From positions 170,435 through 234,434 of the forward strand of contig NZ_JACIEE010000004.1 of assembly GCF_014196765.1 (NCBI RefSeq): a DNA stretch of 64,000 nucleotides. The letters are read 5' to 3'. This document shows, piece after piece, positions 58,068 to 64,000 of the stretch. Every line of letters begins with the position of its first letter. The stretch's first letter is position 1. Under the pieces are notes generated by a model. It saw nothing but the letters and a program-made list of their open reading frames with translations, was not told where the DNA came from and made no database searches. The translations under genes and the position numbers were made by a program. This DNA comes from Mycoplana azooxidifex. Lineage in GTDB: Bacteria; Pseudomonadota; Alphaproteobacteria; Rhizobiales; Rhizobiaceae.

Positions 58068-59135
58068 CTATTGCGTTCTTAGCACTTCGTTCCAGCGGGC
58101 AATCAGCCGAGCCCGCTTCACTTGGTCCAGGTAGACCATCAGGCCCGGGCTGACGGGCACCGGCTTGAGCTGCGCACCCAAAAGCGCCTGCATCCCCGTC
58201 GCAGTATTGCAGCCGGCGACGTCGGGCGAGACGGCGGCGATCTGCAGTTCGCGCGCCATGATCGTCTGGCCCTCCTTGGACATGAAGAACGACAGGTAGC
58301 GGCGACCGAGCTCGGGCGAGGCCGCCGCCTGCGGCACCAGCCCGATGCGCGACATCACAACCGTGTAGTCCTTCGGTAGGACGATGCCGACATCGGGGTG
58401 CCTGGCCACCCAGTCGGCGGCATAGGAGCCAAGGATGTTGTAGCCGAGCACGAAGCGGCCATCGGCAACCCGCTCGAGGATCGCCGAACTCGTCGAATAG
58501 AGCTTCACCCCGGCAGCCCCCATCGCCCGGATCACCGTCCAGATATCGCCGAACTGCTCCTGGTCGCGCGCCATGAACAGGAAGCCGACGCCGGAGCGCT
58601 CGATGTCGTAGGTGCCGATCCGACCGTAGATGTCGTTGCCGTGGCGGTTGAGATAGTCGAGGAACTCGGCGCGCGAGGCCGGCGGCTTCTCGTTCCTGAA
58701 GCTCGGCTTGTGGTAGACGAACACGGCAGGCTCGAAGGTCAGCGCGTAAGCCGTATTGCGCCAGTTGGCCCATTGCGGCCAGCGCTCGCTCATCGGCAGG
58801 TCGCTGCGCTGGGCGTAGCCGTCGTTGCTGAGCTTCACCTGCAGGTCCATCGCCGAGGAGAACGCGAAGTCGGCCGTCTTCTGCCCGGCGTCGGTCTCCT
58901 TGACGACGCGGTCGTAGACCTCGCCGGTCAGCATCTCGTCGTAACGCACCGCGACGTCGGGATTGGCCGCCTGGAAACCCTTGATCATCGGCCGCGCCAA
59001 GGGCTCGTCCAGCGAGGAATAGACGACGAGGACGGGCGCGTCTCCCTTGCCCTCCGGCGCGGGATAGAACGTCTCCCCGGCCAGGGCGGGGGAACAGAGG
59101 GAGGCTGCAAGCATGAAGGCATGAAGGGTGCGCAT
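58068..59135 (-). CDS. extracellular solute-binding protein (ABC-type fold) beside TctDE
   Basis: 355 residues. The signal peptide MRTLHAFMLAASLCSPALA precedes a type 2 periplasmic-binding fold: DAPVLVVYSSLDEPLARPMI (about 31-50), FEPAVFVYHKPSFRNE near 138, LYSTSSAILERVADGRFVLG near 218 and RRYLSFFMSKEGQTIMA near 285. The iron/thiamine-type SBP family is the closest pattern, but no permease or ATPase gene is adjacent. Divergent position next to tctDE suggests a periplasmic co-sensor for the TctE kinase. The ATG at 59135 gives a good signal peptide but has a poor ribosome site; an in-frame TTG at 59171 remains possible. Confidence 0.87.
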   Translation of the reverse strand: MRTLHAFMLAASLCSPALAGETFYPAPEGKGDAPVLVVYSSLDEPLARPMIKGFQAANPDVAVRYDEMLTGEVYDRVVKETDAGQKTADFAFSSAMDLQVKLSNDGYAQRSDLPMSERWPQWANWRNTAYALTFEPAVFVYHKPSFRNEKPPASRAEFLDYLNRHGNDIYGRIGTYDIERSGVGFLFMARDQEQFGDIWTVIRAMGAAGVKLYSTSSAILERVADGRFVLGYNILGSYAADWVARHPDVGIVLPKDYTVVMSRIGLVPQAAASPELGRRYLSFFMSKEGQTIMARELQIAAVSPDVAGCNTATGMQALLGAQLKPVPVSPGLMVYLDQVKRARLIARWNEVLRTQ

Positions 59136-59227
59136 GGAGGCGAGATTGCCTGACCGCGCCGGGGTTCTCAAGCGGGATCCGGTGGCCTGCGGTAAGGTTC
59201 GAAGTTCGGTATCGATTTTCCGAAAGG

Positions 59228-59239
59228 TTTGTGCACAAA
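59228..59239. promoter_or_regulatory. perfect 12-bp palindrome TTTGTGCACAAA between SBP gene and tctD
   Basis: It lies in the 173-base divergent gap, 70 bases before the tctD GTG and 93 bases before the SBP ATG, a placement suited to control both. A possible TTGACT -35 for the SBP gene abuts it on the minus strand. No regulator is assigned. Confidence 0.45.
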
Positions 59240-59308
59240 GTCAAAGTGTTGGCCGCCCTTTGCGCCGCCACGTCGGCATGGAAGGGTGAGCCGGGAGGAA
59301 GGGACCAG

Positions 59309-59983
59309 GTGCGCATACTGCTCGTCGAAGACAACCGGACCCTGGCCGACGGCCTGTCCGCCATCCTGCGCGGCACGGGTCACGCCGTGGACGTCGTCAG
59401 CGACGGTGCCTCCGCTGACGCTGCGATCTCGGCGGAGGCCTTCGATCTGGTGATCCTCGACCTGACCCTGCCGGAAATGGACGGGCTGGAGGTGCTGCGG
59501 GCCATGCGCGCCCGCCAGAACCGGGCAGCGGTGCTGATCCTGACCGCGCGCGGGGCGGCGGAGGACAAGGTGAAGGGTCTCGACCTCGGCGCCGACGACT
59601 ACATGAGCAAGCCCTTCGACATCTCCGAATTCGAGGCGCGTGTGCGGATGCTGCTGCGCCGGCAGGCGGGGCTGCGCTCCTCCGCGCTCAGCTTCGGCAA
59701 GGTCGAATTCGACCTCAACTCGCGCACCTTCTCCGCCGGCGGCGTCCCGCTCGACATCCCGGCAAGGGAACTCGGCCTTCTGGAAATCCTGTTCATGCGC
59801 GCCGGCAAGGTGGTGTCCAAGGAGGCGATCATGCAGTCGCTCGCAGCCTTCGACGACGATCTCAGCGCCAACGCGATCGAGCAATATGTCAGCCGCCTGC
59901 GCAAGCGCATCGCCCCGCACGGGCTTACGGTGCGCACCGCCCGCGGCATCGGCTACTATCTGGACAAGGTGACCCCGGCTTGA
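59309..59983 (+). CDS. tctD: OmpR/PhoB-type response regulator, TctD-like
   Basis: 224 residues from a GTG start: VRILLVEDNRTLADGLSAIL. The phospho-acceptor Asp is in DLVILDLTLPEMDG near residue 51 and the Lys is in DYMSKPFDISEFEARV near 100. The C-terminal winged helix spans about 125-220 (LDIPARELGLLEILFM, NAIEQYVSRLRKRIAPHGLT, VRTARGIGYYLDK). The GTG is chosen because GGAGGAAGGG precedes it and the receiver begins there; the longer upstream frame adds 26 low-similarity residues. Its TGA overlaps the tctE TTG, so the pair is co-translated. It probably activates tctCBA. Confidence 0.92.
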   Translation: MRILLVEDNRTLADGLSAILRGTGHAVDVVSDGASADAAISAEAFDLVILDLTLPEMDGLEVLRAMRARQNRAAVLILTARGAAEDKVKGLDLGADDYMSKPFDISEFEARVRMLLRRQAGLRSSALSFGKVEFDLNSRTFSAGGVPLDIPARELGLLEILFMRAGKVVSKEAIMQSLAAFDDDLSANAIEQYVSRLRKRIAPHGLTVRTARGIGYYLDKVTPA

Positions 59984-61377
59984 CCCGCAATCCGGCTCCA
60001 TCGCTGCGTCGCCAGCTTCTCGTCTGGCTTCTCGTCGCCACCGCTGTCTTCGGCGTCCTGGCACTGATCGACACCTACCGCGAGGCGGTCAAGACGGCCA
60101 ACACCGTCTCCGACCGCGTGCTCGCTGGCTCCGCACTGGCCATTGCCGAACGGGTCGTGGTCAACGAGAACGGTGCCCTGGAGGTGGATATCCCCTATGT
60201 GGCGCTGGAGATGCTGACCTCGGCCGCCCAGGACCGCGTCTTCTATCGCGTCGAGGGCCCTCCCGGCCATTTCATCACCGGATACCAGGCGCTTCCGACG
60301 ATCACGGGGGCGGGAGACAGGCCGACGGCTTACGCGGATGCGAGCTTCCGCGGCGAGGCGATCCGGGTGGCGGTGCTGCACCGCTCCGCCTCCACCGGCG
60401 TCAATTCGGTCCCCTTCGTCGTCACGGTCGCCGAGACCACGATCGCCAGGCGCCAACTCGCCCAGGCCATTCTCTTCCGCTCGGCGCTCCGCCTCGCCCT
60501 CATGATAACGGGGGCCGCCGCCATCGTCTGGATCGCCGTGACGCTCGCCCTGCGCCCGCTCTACCGGCTCAGCGATGCGATCGCCGAACGCAGCCCCGAC
60601 GACCTGCACCCGATCGAGCAACAGGTGCCGCAGGAGGTCGAGGGTCTCGTCGAGACGGTCAACTCCTTCATGGTCCGCCTGCAATCGGCGCTGAATTCGC
60701 TGCGGCACTTCTCCGGCAATGCCAGCCACCAGCTCCGCACGCCGCTAGCCATCATCCGCACCCAGCTCGCGCTGGCGACCCGGGCCGGCACGCTGGAGGC
60801 GGCGCAGGATGCCGCTCGCAAGGGCGACGCGGTGGTGGCCCATGCCGAGCGCATCCTTGCCCAGCTCCTGCTGATGGCCAAGATCGACGCCGCCGGATCG
60901 GCGGAGCCGCGCCCGCTGGCCGTGATCGATGTCACGGCACTCGCCCAGGCGACGACCGCCGACTATGTGCCGCTCGCCGCCCAGGCCGGCATCGACCTCG
61001 GCTACGAGGGCGAACTGCCGGCGCCCGCGCGCGCCGAGCCGCTCTTGTTCGGCGAGATGCTTCGAAACCTGATCGAAAATGCGATCGCCTATGCGGGACC
61101 GGGCTCGGAGGTCACGGTCTCCGTCAAGGCGGAGGCAGGCAGGACGAGCCTGCAGGTGGTGGACAATGGGCCCGGAATTCCCGCCGACCGCCGCGCCGAG
61201 GTGCTGCAGCGCTTCGCCCGCGGAGGGCTAGGGGATGCTCCCGGCATGGGGCTCGGCCTGCCGATCGTCCAGGATATCGCCGCCCTCTTCGGCGCAACGC
61301 TGGCGCTGGAGGACAACCCCGGCGGACGGGGCCTGTGCGCCACCATCACCTTCCCCGCCAACGTCCCTGCGGGCTGA
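59980..61377 (+). CDS. tctE: sensor histidine kinase, TctE-like
   Basis: 465 residues. Two membrane helices (about 12-30 and 165-188) flank a periplasmic domain of the 2CSK_N type (RVLAGSALAIAERVVVNENG near 45-64). HAMP-like and dimerisation segments lead to the H-box RHFSGNASHQLRTPLA near 240, with His followed by Q-L-R-T-P. The ATPase part has the N-box EMLRNLIENAIAYA near 345, DNGPGIPADRR near 390 and PGMGLGLPIVQD near 420. The start is a TTG at 59980 overlapping the tctD stop; no other start codon lies nearby in frame. It likely senses tricarboxylates, possibly through the adjacent SBP. Confidence 0.92.
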   Translation: MTRNPAPSLRRQLLVWLLVATAVFGVLALIDTYREAVKTANTVSDRVLAGSALAIAERVVVNENGALEVDIPYVALEMLTSAAQDRVFYRVEGPPGHFITGYQALPTITGAGDRPTAYADASFRGEAIRVAVLHRSASTGVNSVPFVVTVAETTIARRQLAQAILFRSALRLALMITGAAAIVWIAVTLALRPLYRLSDAIAERSPDDLHPIEQQVPQEVEGLVETVNSFMVRLQSALNSLRHFSGNASHQLRTPLAIIRTQLALATRAGTLEAAQDAARKGDAVVAHAERILAQLLLMAKIDAAGSAEPRPLAVIDVTALAQATTADYVPLAAQAGIDLGYEGELPAPARAEPLLFGEMLRNLIENAIAYAGPGSEVTVSVKAEAGRTSLQVVDNGPGIPADRRAEVLQRFARGGLGDAPGMGLGLPIVQDIAALFGATLALEDNPGGRGLCATITFPANVPAG

Positions 61378-61401
61378 TACCGGAGCGGGTCCGAAGGTCC
61401 G

Positions 61402-62043
61402 CTATGTTCTGCGCCAGCCTGCAAGTCCGGGGGCCGCATGCCAGACGGCCTGGACGGCGAAGCCCATGAACAGCACGCCCGACATCCGCACGATCGCAAG
61501 CTCGTGCCGGCGATAAAACCTGCGCACGAACGAAGCGCCGATGACCGCGATCAGGACGATATCGGCGACCAGAAAGCCCAGGAGCGAAACGGCAAGCAGC
61601 ATGGGCAGGGACGAGAAGTCCAGCGCGCTGGAGGAACCGGCGAGCAGCGCCGTGAAGGTCGCGAGCGCCACCGGATAGCCCTTCGGATTGGTCAGGCCGA
61701 AGATCAGCCCGCGCCGCAGCGGCCGTTCCACCGTCACGAGCGGCTTGTCCGTCCCGCGCGGCTTGGCCCTGAGCGCAGTCCAGCCGATCCAGGCGAGATA
61801 CAGTCCGCAGAGAAGGCCGAGCACGTCAAACACCAGAGTGCCGATCGTCCTGGCCCCGACGATTGCCACGAGCGCCAGCGTCGACCAGACGATGTCGCCC
61901 GCCAGATGGCCGCCCATGAACATCGCACCCGCCTTCCGTCCCTGGCCGGCGCCGATGCCGAGCAGCGCCAGGAAGGCCGGGCCGGGAATGAGGACATAGA
62001 ACAGCGCGGCAAGAAAGGCGCCGAACAGCATCGAACCGGTCAT
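61402..62043 (-). CDS. LysE/RhtB family amino-acid exporter
   Basis: 213 residues, six membrane helices. The family start FGAFLAALFYVLIPGPAFLA, the motif GIGAGQGRKAGAMFMGGHLA and GLIFGLTNPKGYPVALATFT near residue 115 are typical of LysE-type exporters (conserved N-P-K-x-x-L/Y loop). The substrate is unknown; RhtB members export homoserine, threonine or leucine, and LysE members lysine or arginine. It is convergent with tctE, and the argG gene next in order on the same strand has its own terminator. Confidence 0.88.
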   Translation of the reverse strand: MTGSMLFGAFLAALFYVLIPGPAFLALLGIGAGQGRKAGAMFMGGHLAGDIVWSTLALVAIVGARTIGTLVFDVLGLLCGLYLAWIGWTALRAKPRGTDKPLVTVERPLRRGLIFGLTNPKGYPVALATFTALLAGSSSALDFSSLPMLLAVSLLGFLVADIVLIAVIGASFVRRFYRRHELAIVRMSGVLFMGFAVQAVWHAAPGLAGWRRT

Positions 62044-62137
62044 GGGAATCTCCGCGGGAAAGAACCCATCTGAGCCTGTCTCCTGGGCTCCGTCAAGCGG
62101 GGTCGCAGCATCGCCCGCCTCCGGTGCGTAGCGAACG

Positions 62138-62166
62138 AAAAACCCGCCGGATCATTCCGGCGGGTT
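62138..62166 (-). terminator. intrinsic terminator after argG
   Basis: A 10-bp perfect stem AACCCGCCGG/CCGGCGGGTT with a 6-base loop, followed on the minus strand by TTTC, 29 bases after the argG stop. Confidence 0.82.
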
Positions 62167-62195
62167 GTTCGAATGAGCACTGTGGCTGGCTGGGC

Positions 62196-63419
62196 TCAGC
62201 CCTTGCGGTCGCGCGCGGCGAGCGTGCGCAGGCGCAGCGCGTTCAGCTTGATGAAGCCGGCGGCGTCCTTCTGGTCATAGGCGCCCTGGTCGTCCTCGAA
62301 GGTGACGAGCTTGTCGGAATAGAGCGACTTGTCGCTCTTGCGGCCGGTGACCATGACGTTGCCCTTGTAGAGCTTCAGCGTCACTTCGCCCTCGACATTC
62401 TTCTGGCTGAGGTCGATCGCCGCCTGCAACATCTCGCGCTCCGGCGAGAACCAGAAGCCGTAGTAGATCAGCTCGGCATAGCGCGGCATCAGTTCGTCTT
62501 TGAGGTGCGACGCACCCCGGTCGAGCGTGATGCTCTCGATCGCACGGTGCGCGGCCAGCAGGATCGTGCCGCCGGGGGTCTCGTAGACACCGCGGCTCTT
62601 CATGCCGACAAAGCGGTTCTCGACGAGGTCGAGGCGGCCGATGCCGTTGTCGCGGCCATAGGTGTTGAGCGCCGACAGCAGCGTGGCGGGCGACATGCGC
62701 ACGCCGTTGATCGAGACGGCGTCGCCGCGCTCGAAGCCGACGGTGATGACGGTCGGCTTGTCCGGCGCCGCCTCAGGCGAAATCGTGCGCATGTGCACGT
62801 ATTCCGGCGCCTCGACCGCCGGATCCTCCAGTACCTTGCCTTCCGAGGATGAGTGCAGGAGGTTGGCGTCGACCGAGAACGGCGCCTCGCCCTTCTTGTC
62901 CTTGGCGACCGGAATCTGGTGCTGCTCGGCGAATGCCAGCAGATCGGTCCGGCTCTTGAACGACCAGTCGCGCCAGGGCGCGATGATCTTGATGTCGGGG
63001 TTCAGCGCATAGGCCGAAAGCTCGAAACGAACCTGGTCATTGCCCTTTCCGGTGGCGCCGTGGGCGATCGCGTCCGCACCCGTCTTCCTGGCGATCTCGA
63101 CTAGATGCTTGGAGATCAGCGGCCGGGCGATCGAGGTGCCGAGCAGGTAGACGCCCTCGTAGACGGCATTGGCGCGGAACATCGGGAAGACGAAGTCGCG
63201 CACGAACTCCTCGCGCACGTCCTCGATGAAGATCTCCTTGATCCCGAGCATCTCCGCCTTCTTGCGCGCCGGCTCCAGTTCCTCGCCCTGGCCGAGGTCG
63301 GCGGTGAAGGTGACGACTTCGGCGCCGAGTTCGGTCTGGAGCCACTTCAGGATGATCGAGGTGTCCAGGCCGCCGGAATAGGCGAGAACGACCTTCTTGA
63401 CTTGCTTGGGAGATGCCAT
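62196..63419 (-). CDS. argG: argininosuccinate synthase
   Basis: Condenses citrulline and aspartate, ATP-dependent, penultimate step of arginine synthesis. 407 residues from [20 protein letters not shown]. The P-loop [15 protein letters not shown] is at residues 13-27. The ATP/substrate signatures [15 protein letters not shown] near residue 118 and [20 protein letters not shown] near 155 are complete, as is [19 protein letters not shown] near 185. The open frame extends far upstream without similarity, so the start at 63419 is used. It is flanked by two LysE/RhtB exporter genes, one on each side. Confidence 0.97.
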   Translation of the reverse strand: MASPKQVKKVVLAYSGGLDTSIILKWLQTELGAEVVTFTADLGQGEELEPARKKAEMLGIKEIFIEDVREEFVRDFVFPMFRANAVYEGVYLLGTSIARPLISKHLVEIARKTGADAIAHGATGKGNDQVRFELSAYALNPDIKIIAPWRDWSFKSRTDLLAFAEQHQIPVAKDKKGEAPFSVDANLLHSSSEGKVLEDPAVEAPEYVHMRTISPEAAPDKPTVITVGFERGDAVSINGVRMSPATLLSALNTYGRDNGIGRLDLVENRFVGMKSRGVYETPGGTILLAAHRAIESITLDRGASHLKDELMPRYAELIYYGFWFSPEREMLQAAIDLSQKNVEGEVTLKLYKGNVMVTGRKSDKSLYSDKLVTFEDDQGAYDQKDAAGFIKLNALRLRTLAARDRKG

Positions 63420-63597
63420 GGTTTCTGTCCGTCTGGTGTCAGGAATAGCGGCCGGGCCGCGCAATTTATCGGCGGCACTTTTAGTCAGAAAGCGCGCGGA
63501 TACAAGCGTCCCGGCCCACACGCTCGACAATTTGGCTTTCCAAGCCGCACGCGCAGGAGTAACGAACGGCAGATATCGAAAACGCGGATCCACCAAC
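63420..63597. promoter_or_regulatory. divergent gap between argG and second LysE-type gene
   Basis: 178 gene-free bases that must hold the argG promoter and probably that of the exporter. An AT-rich patch near 63460-63485 (CAATTTATC, CACTTTTAGTC) is the likeliest core. I cannot place a reliable -35/-10 or ArgR-type box. Confidence 0.3.
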
Positions 63598-64000
63598 ATG
63601 GAATACCTGCCCTCCCTGCCAACGCTCATCGCCTTTGCCGCCGCGAGCCTCCTGCTTGCCGCAACGCCCGGACCGGACATGACGTTGTCGATCAGCCGCG
63701 CGCTATCGCAGGGCCGCGGTCCTGCGCTGTTCGTCGTGCTCGGCACCTCGATGGGCATCGTGGCGCACACGCTGCTTGTCGCCTTCGGCATCTCGGCGCT
63801 GATCACCGCCTCGCCGACCGCGTTCATGATCCTCAAGACCGGCGGCGCGGGCTACCTGCTGTGGCTGGCGATCCAGGCGATCCGGGTCGGCTCCAGCTTC
63901 TCCGACAAGACGGGGGAGGCCTTGGCCATGCCGAAGGTCTCCGCGCTTGCCAACATCTCCACCGGCTTCTGGGTCAACCTTTTGAACCCGAAGGTCATCA
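63598..64000 (+). CDS. LysE/RhtB family exporter, N-terminal part (runs off right edge)
   Basis: 134 codons are present. The start [20 protein letters not shown] leads into [20 protein letters not shown], the classical RhtB/LysE signature (T-P-G-P-x), and [20 protein letters not shown]; near the window end [11 protein letters not shown] is the conserved N-P-K loop. The ATG at 63598 has only a weak ribosome site (GGATCC). It is divergent from argG and paralogous to the LysE-type gene at 61402-62043. The C-terminus lies beyond the window, so length and completeness are unknown. Confidence 0.88.
   Translation, partial: MEYLPSLPTLIAFAAASLLLAATPGPDMTLSISRALSQGRGPALFVVLGTSMGIVAHTLLVAFGISALITASPTAFMILKTGGAGYLLWLAIQAIRVGSSFSDKTGEALAMPKVSALANISTGFWVNLLNPKVI

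Overview
The window is a high-GC alphaproteobacterial chromosome segment, most likely Rhizobiales and probably Rhizobiaceae (Shinella/Ensifer/Rhizobium-like; genus not resolvable from sequence alone). The evidence is gene order: mdh-sucCD-sucA, sdhCDAB, a CarD regulator near a second RpoH factor, tsaD-gpsA divergent from hemC-hemD-mic60-hemY, and a second aa3-type oxidase cluster resembling Bradyrhizobium coxMNOP. Almost everything is core or conserved accessory metabolism. I see no tRNA, rRNA, insertion sequence, prophage or CRISPR array.

Layout. 1-4.84 kb (minus strand): mdh, sucC, sucD and the start of sucA, a TCA-cycle operon with a palindrome-rich promoter region upstream. 5.0-6.8 kb: zapE and an Inh/Omp19-type lipoprotein. 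7.0-10.4 kb: sdhCDAB. 10.7-11.5 kb: a secreted protein with a W-[DN]-R pentapeptide repeat behind CtrA-like sites. 11.6-17.7 kb: a Uup-like ABC-F ATPase and thiN (thiamine pyrophosphokinase), divergent from a TPP-riboswitch-controlled thiBPQ thiamine importer. 18-21.8 kb: an M48 metalloprotease lipoprotein, a RIME-like palindromic repeat and an MscS-type channel. 21.9-28.3 kb (minus): rpoH2, carD, fdxA, an Hsp15-like S4 protein and a SUV3-like RNA helicase with a long low-complexity tail.

28.7-32.2 kb (minus): METTL20-like methyltransferase, EVE protein, YciI protein, gpsA, tsaD. 32.3-37.6 kb (plus): hemC, hemD, mic60, hemY and a TerB-like gene, linking tetrapyrrole synthesis with the alphaproteobacterial Mic60 membrane organiser. 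37.7-41.1 kb: a glutamine amidotransferase, an MFS transporter, YggT, DUF167 and ppa. 41.2-46.2 kb (minus): cytochrome c followed by oxidase subunits II, I, two different III-type subunits and a IV-type subunit. 46.4-54.7 kb: GNAT, typA, a Tat-exported PhoD-like phosphatase, dcp, a DUF475/TerC-like membrane protein and a 53-residue conserved-looking small protein.

54.9-61.4 kb: a tripartite tricarboxylate transporter (tctCBA), a lone ABC-type solute-binding protein and a TctD/TctE two-component pair, which looks like a carboxylate sensing and uptake island. 61.4-64 kb: argG flanked by two LysE/RhtB exporters; the second runs off the right edge.

The most interesting leads are regulatory or structural rather than a new gene system: a hairpin between the sucA Shine-Dalgarno and its ATG, perfect dyads before mdh, sdhC and tctD, a terminator-like hairpin sharing bases with the TPP aptamer, two CtrA-like sites, and the pentapeptide-repeat protein. 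Several start codons appear to be TTG (uup, the SUV3-like helicase, tctC, tctE), judged from Shine-Dalgarno placement or lack of alternatives. Functional calls come from motif and family recognition by eye; no database search was run.
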